From CAMLDH01 sp966250375 (GTDB lineage Bacteria; Pseudomonadota; Gammaproteobacteria; Burkholderiales; Burkholderiaceae_D), in the NCBI GenBank assembly GCA_966250375.1, contig CBINHE010000159.1, positions 1 through 6,405 of the forward strand: a stretch of 6,405 nucleotides of DNA, in the 5' to 3' direction. This document shows positions 5,860-6,405 of this stretch, one piece after another. A program made the translations under genes and the position numbers. The stretch's first letter is position 1. The number at the start of each line of letters is the position of its first letter. The notes under the pieces are model-generated. The model was given only the letters and a program-made list of their open reading frames with translations, ran no database searches and was not told the origin of the DNA.

Positions 5860-6171
5860 TTTTTCCTCGCGGTTAATTGGTACGGGTATTAATTGCCGTG
5901 CTGCCCCTTCGATTTGATCTCGGCGTTCCCATCGATGTAATGCCGTAAACGTAGCTTGAAGTTTAAGGAGATATTACAGTTGGCCTCAAAAAGCCGGATG
6001 GTGATTTGAGGCGTCTCAATGAAAATGAATGTGAATTTAACCTGGATCCCTTAAGTTGGGCAGTCGTTCCTCTAACGCTCTCACCTAATCGGTGATGTCC
6101 ATTAAACGAGAGAAAGTGTGTGCTCATACGGCATTTCAGAAGGTGCCGGCGCCGCTATCAGGGAGGTCAAT
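5860..6171. other. Divergent intergenic region between GlsB-like gene and right-edge ORF
   Basis: This 312-bp region should contain the promoters of the leftward GlsB-like gene and the rightward ORF at 6172. I see no convincing -35/-10 pair for either. It contains an AAGGAGAT ribosome-like sequence at 5964-5971 that is followed only by a ten-codon frame opened by TTG, a strong 8-bp hairpin at 5983-6012, an 11-codon ATG frame shortly after that hairpin, and a 5-bp inverted repeat TCACC/GGTGA at 6081-6095. No coding region can be supported. Confidence 0.5.
5983..6012. other. 8-bp perfect hairpin
   Basis: GCCTCAAA (5983-5990) and TTTGAGGC (6005-6012) are perfect inverted repeats around a 14-base loop. 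There is no T-run after either arm, so it is not a standard terminator. It lies 160 bp upstream of the right-edge ORF and 120 bp upstream of the GlsB-like gene. An operator half-site pair or an untranslated-leader stem are both possible. Confidence 0.4.
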
Positions 6172-6405
6172 ATGCACGATGAAGCTATTTTCGATCTCTT
6201 TCTACGCATAAATCAGAGCACTAATTCTCCTTTGTATGAGGACATCATGATGAGAACAATCACCTTGCATGGACATCGTCCTTCTTGTTTTCGTTCCTCG
6301 GCACCAGCCGATAACAGAGAGCGTCCGGCAAACGGAGCTTCTTGCACAAGTGAGGTTCCCTCGATATTTCGTCTGCCATCAGGTGAATTTTATGCAGCGA
6401 GGTTT
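6172..6405 (+). CDS. Unrecognised ORF, 5' part (runs off right edge)
   Basis: An uninterrupted frame of 78 codons starts at ATG 6172 and is still open at the window end. The start is supported by a strong ribosome site, GGGAGG (6161-6166), five bases upstream. The product begins MHDEAIFDLFLRINQS, an acidic and probably helical N-terminus, followed by LYEDIMMRTITLHGH and a Ser/Arg/Pro-rich middle with two cysteines (residues 39 and 58). There is no signal peptide and no membrane segment. I do not recognise a family. Codon use and composition are closer to the flanking low-GC DNA than to the polysaccharide genes. It may be a small regulatory or hypothetical protein, or a chance frame behind a ribosome-like sequence. 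Confidence 0.45.
   Translation, partial: MHDEAIFDLFLRINQSTNSPLYEDIMMRTITLHGHRPSCFRSSAPADNRERPANGASCTSEVPSIFRLPSGEFYAARF

Noticed and set aside
6055..6095. GTTGGGC matching an integron attC core half-site
   Set aside because: No matching RYYYAAC partner in the right order and no attC-like fold or integrase; a 7-base degenerate match is expected by chance.

Overview
The window looks like part of a betaproteobacterial chromosome, most likely Burkholderiales/Oxalobacteraceae. The reasons are an EpsF-type chain-length protein of the kind found with exosortase/PEP-CTERM exopolysaccharide loci, high-GC glycosyltransferase and flippase genes with tight start/stop overlaps, and a GlsB/YeaQ-type membrane protein. 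This placement rests on family recognition from memory, not on a search.

Layout, left to right. (1) The left edge holds the 5' end of a minus-strand lipoprotein gene (lipobox LTAC at residues 22-25, then a Pro-Ala repeat encoded by a hexanucleotide repeat) that runs off the window. (2) A divergent, AT-richer intergenic region of about 300 bp follows, with a 7-bp inverted repeat. (3) A plus-strand polysaccharide operon spans 481-4872: a broken epsF, two GT-B (GT4-like) glycosyltransferases and a MOP-superfamily polysaccharide flippase. The genes are joined by TGATG, TAA-ATG and an 11-bp overlap, so they are probably co-transcribed and translationally coupled. (4) Convergent with the flippase, and overlapping its last 39 bases on the minus strand, lies a 5'-truncated C-terminal scrap of a NarL-family sensor histidine kinase (ATP-binding G2 box). 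(5) A gene-poor, lower-GC stretch of about 540 bp follows. (6) Next come a 26-codon single-helix membrane ORF (+) and, convergent with it, a GlsB/YeaQ/YmgE-type small membrane protein (-), with a probable bidirectional terminator between them. (7) A further 312-bp intergenic region leads to an unrecognised ORF with a strong Shine-Dalgarno sequence that runs off the right edge.

How it works together. The two glycosyltransferases would add sugars to a lipid-linked repeat unit on the cytoplasmic face, and the flippase would move it across the inner membrane. A Wzz/EpsF protein would normally control chain length, but here EpsF appears to lack both an internal block and its whole C-terminal half including the second membrane helix. 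No polymerase, exosortase, tyrosine kinase or outer-membrane export gene is visible. The most notable feature is that an intact three-gene cassette is flanked on both sides by broken genes (epsF on the left, a kinase scrap on the right). This suggests a locus reshaped by deletion or insertion. I see no convincing evidence for a wholly new system, no transposase, no CRISPR array and no RNA gene.
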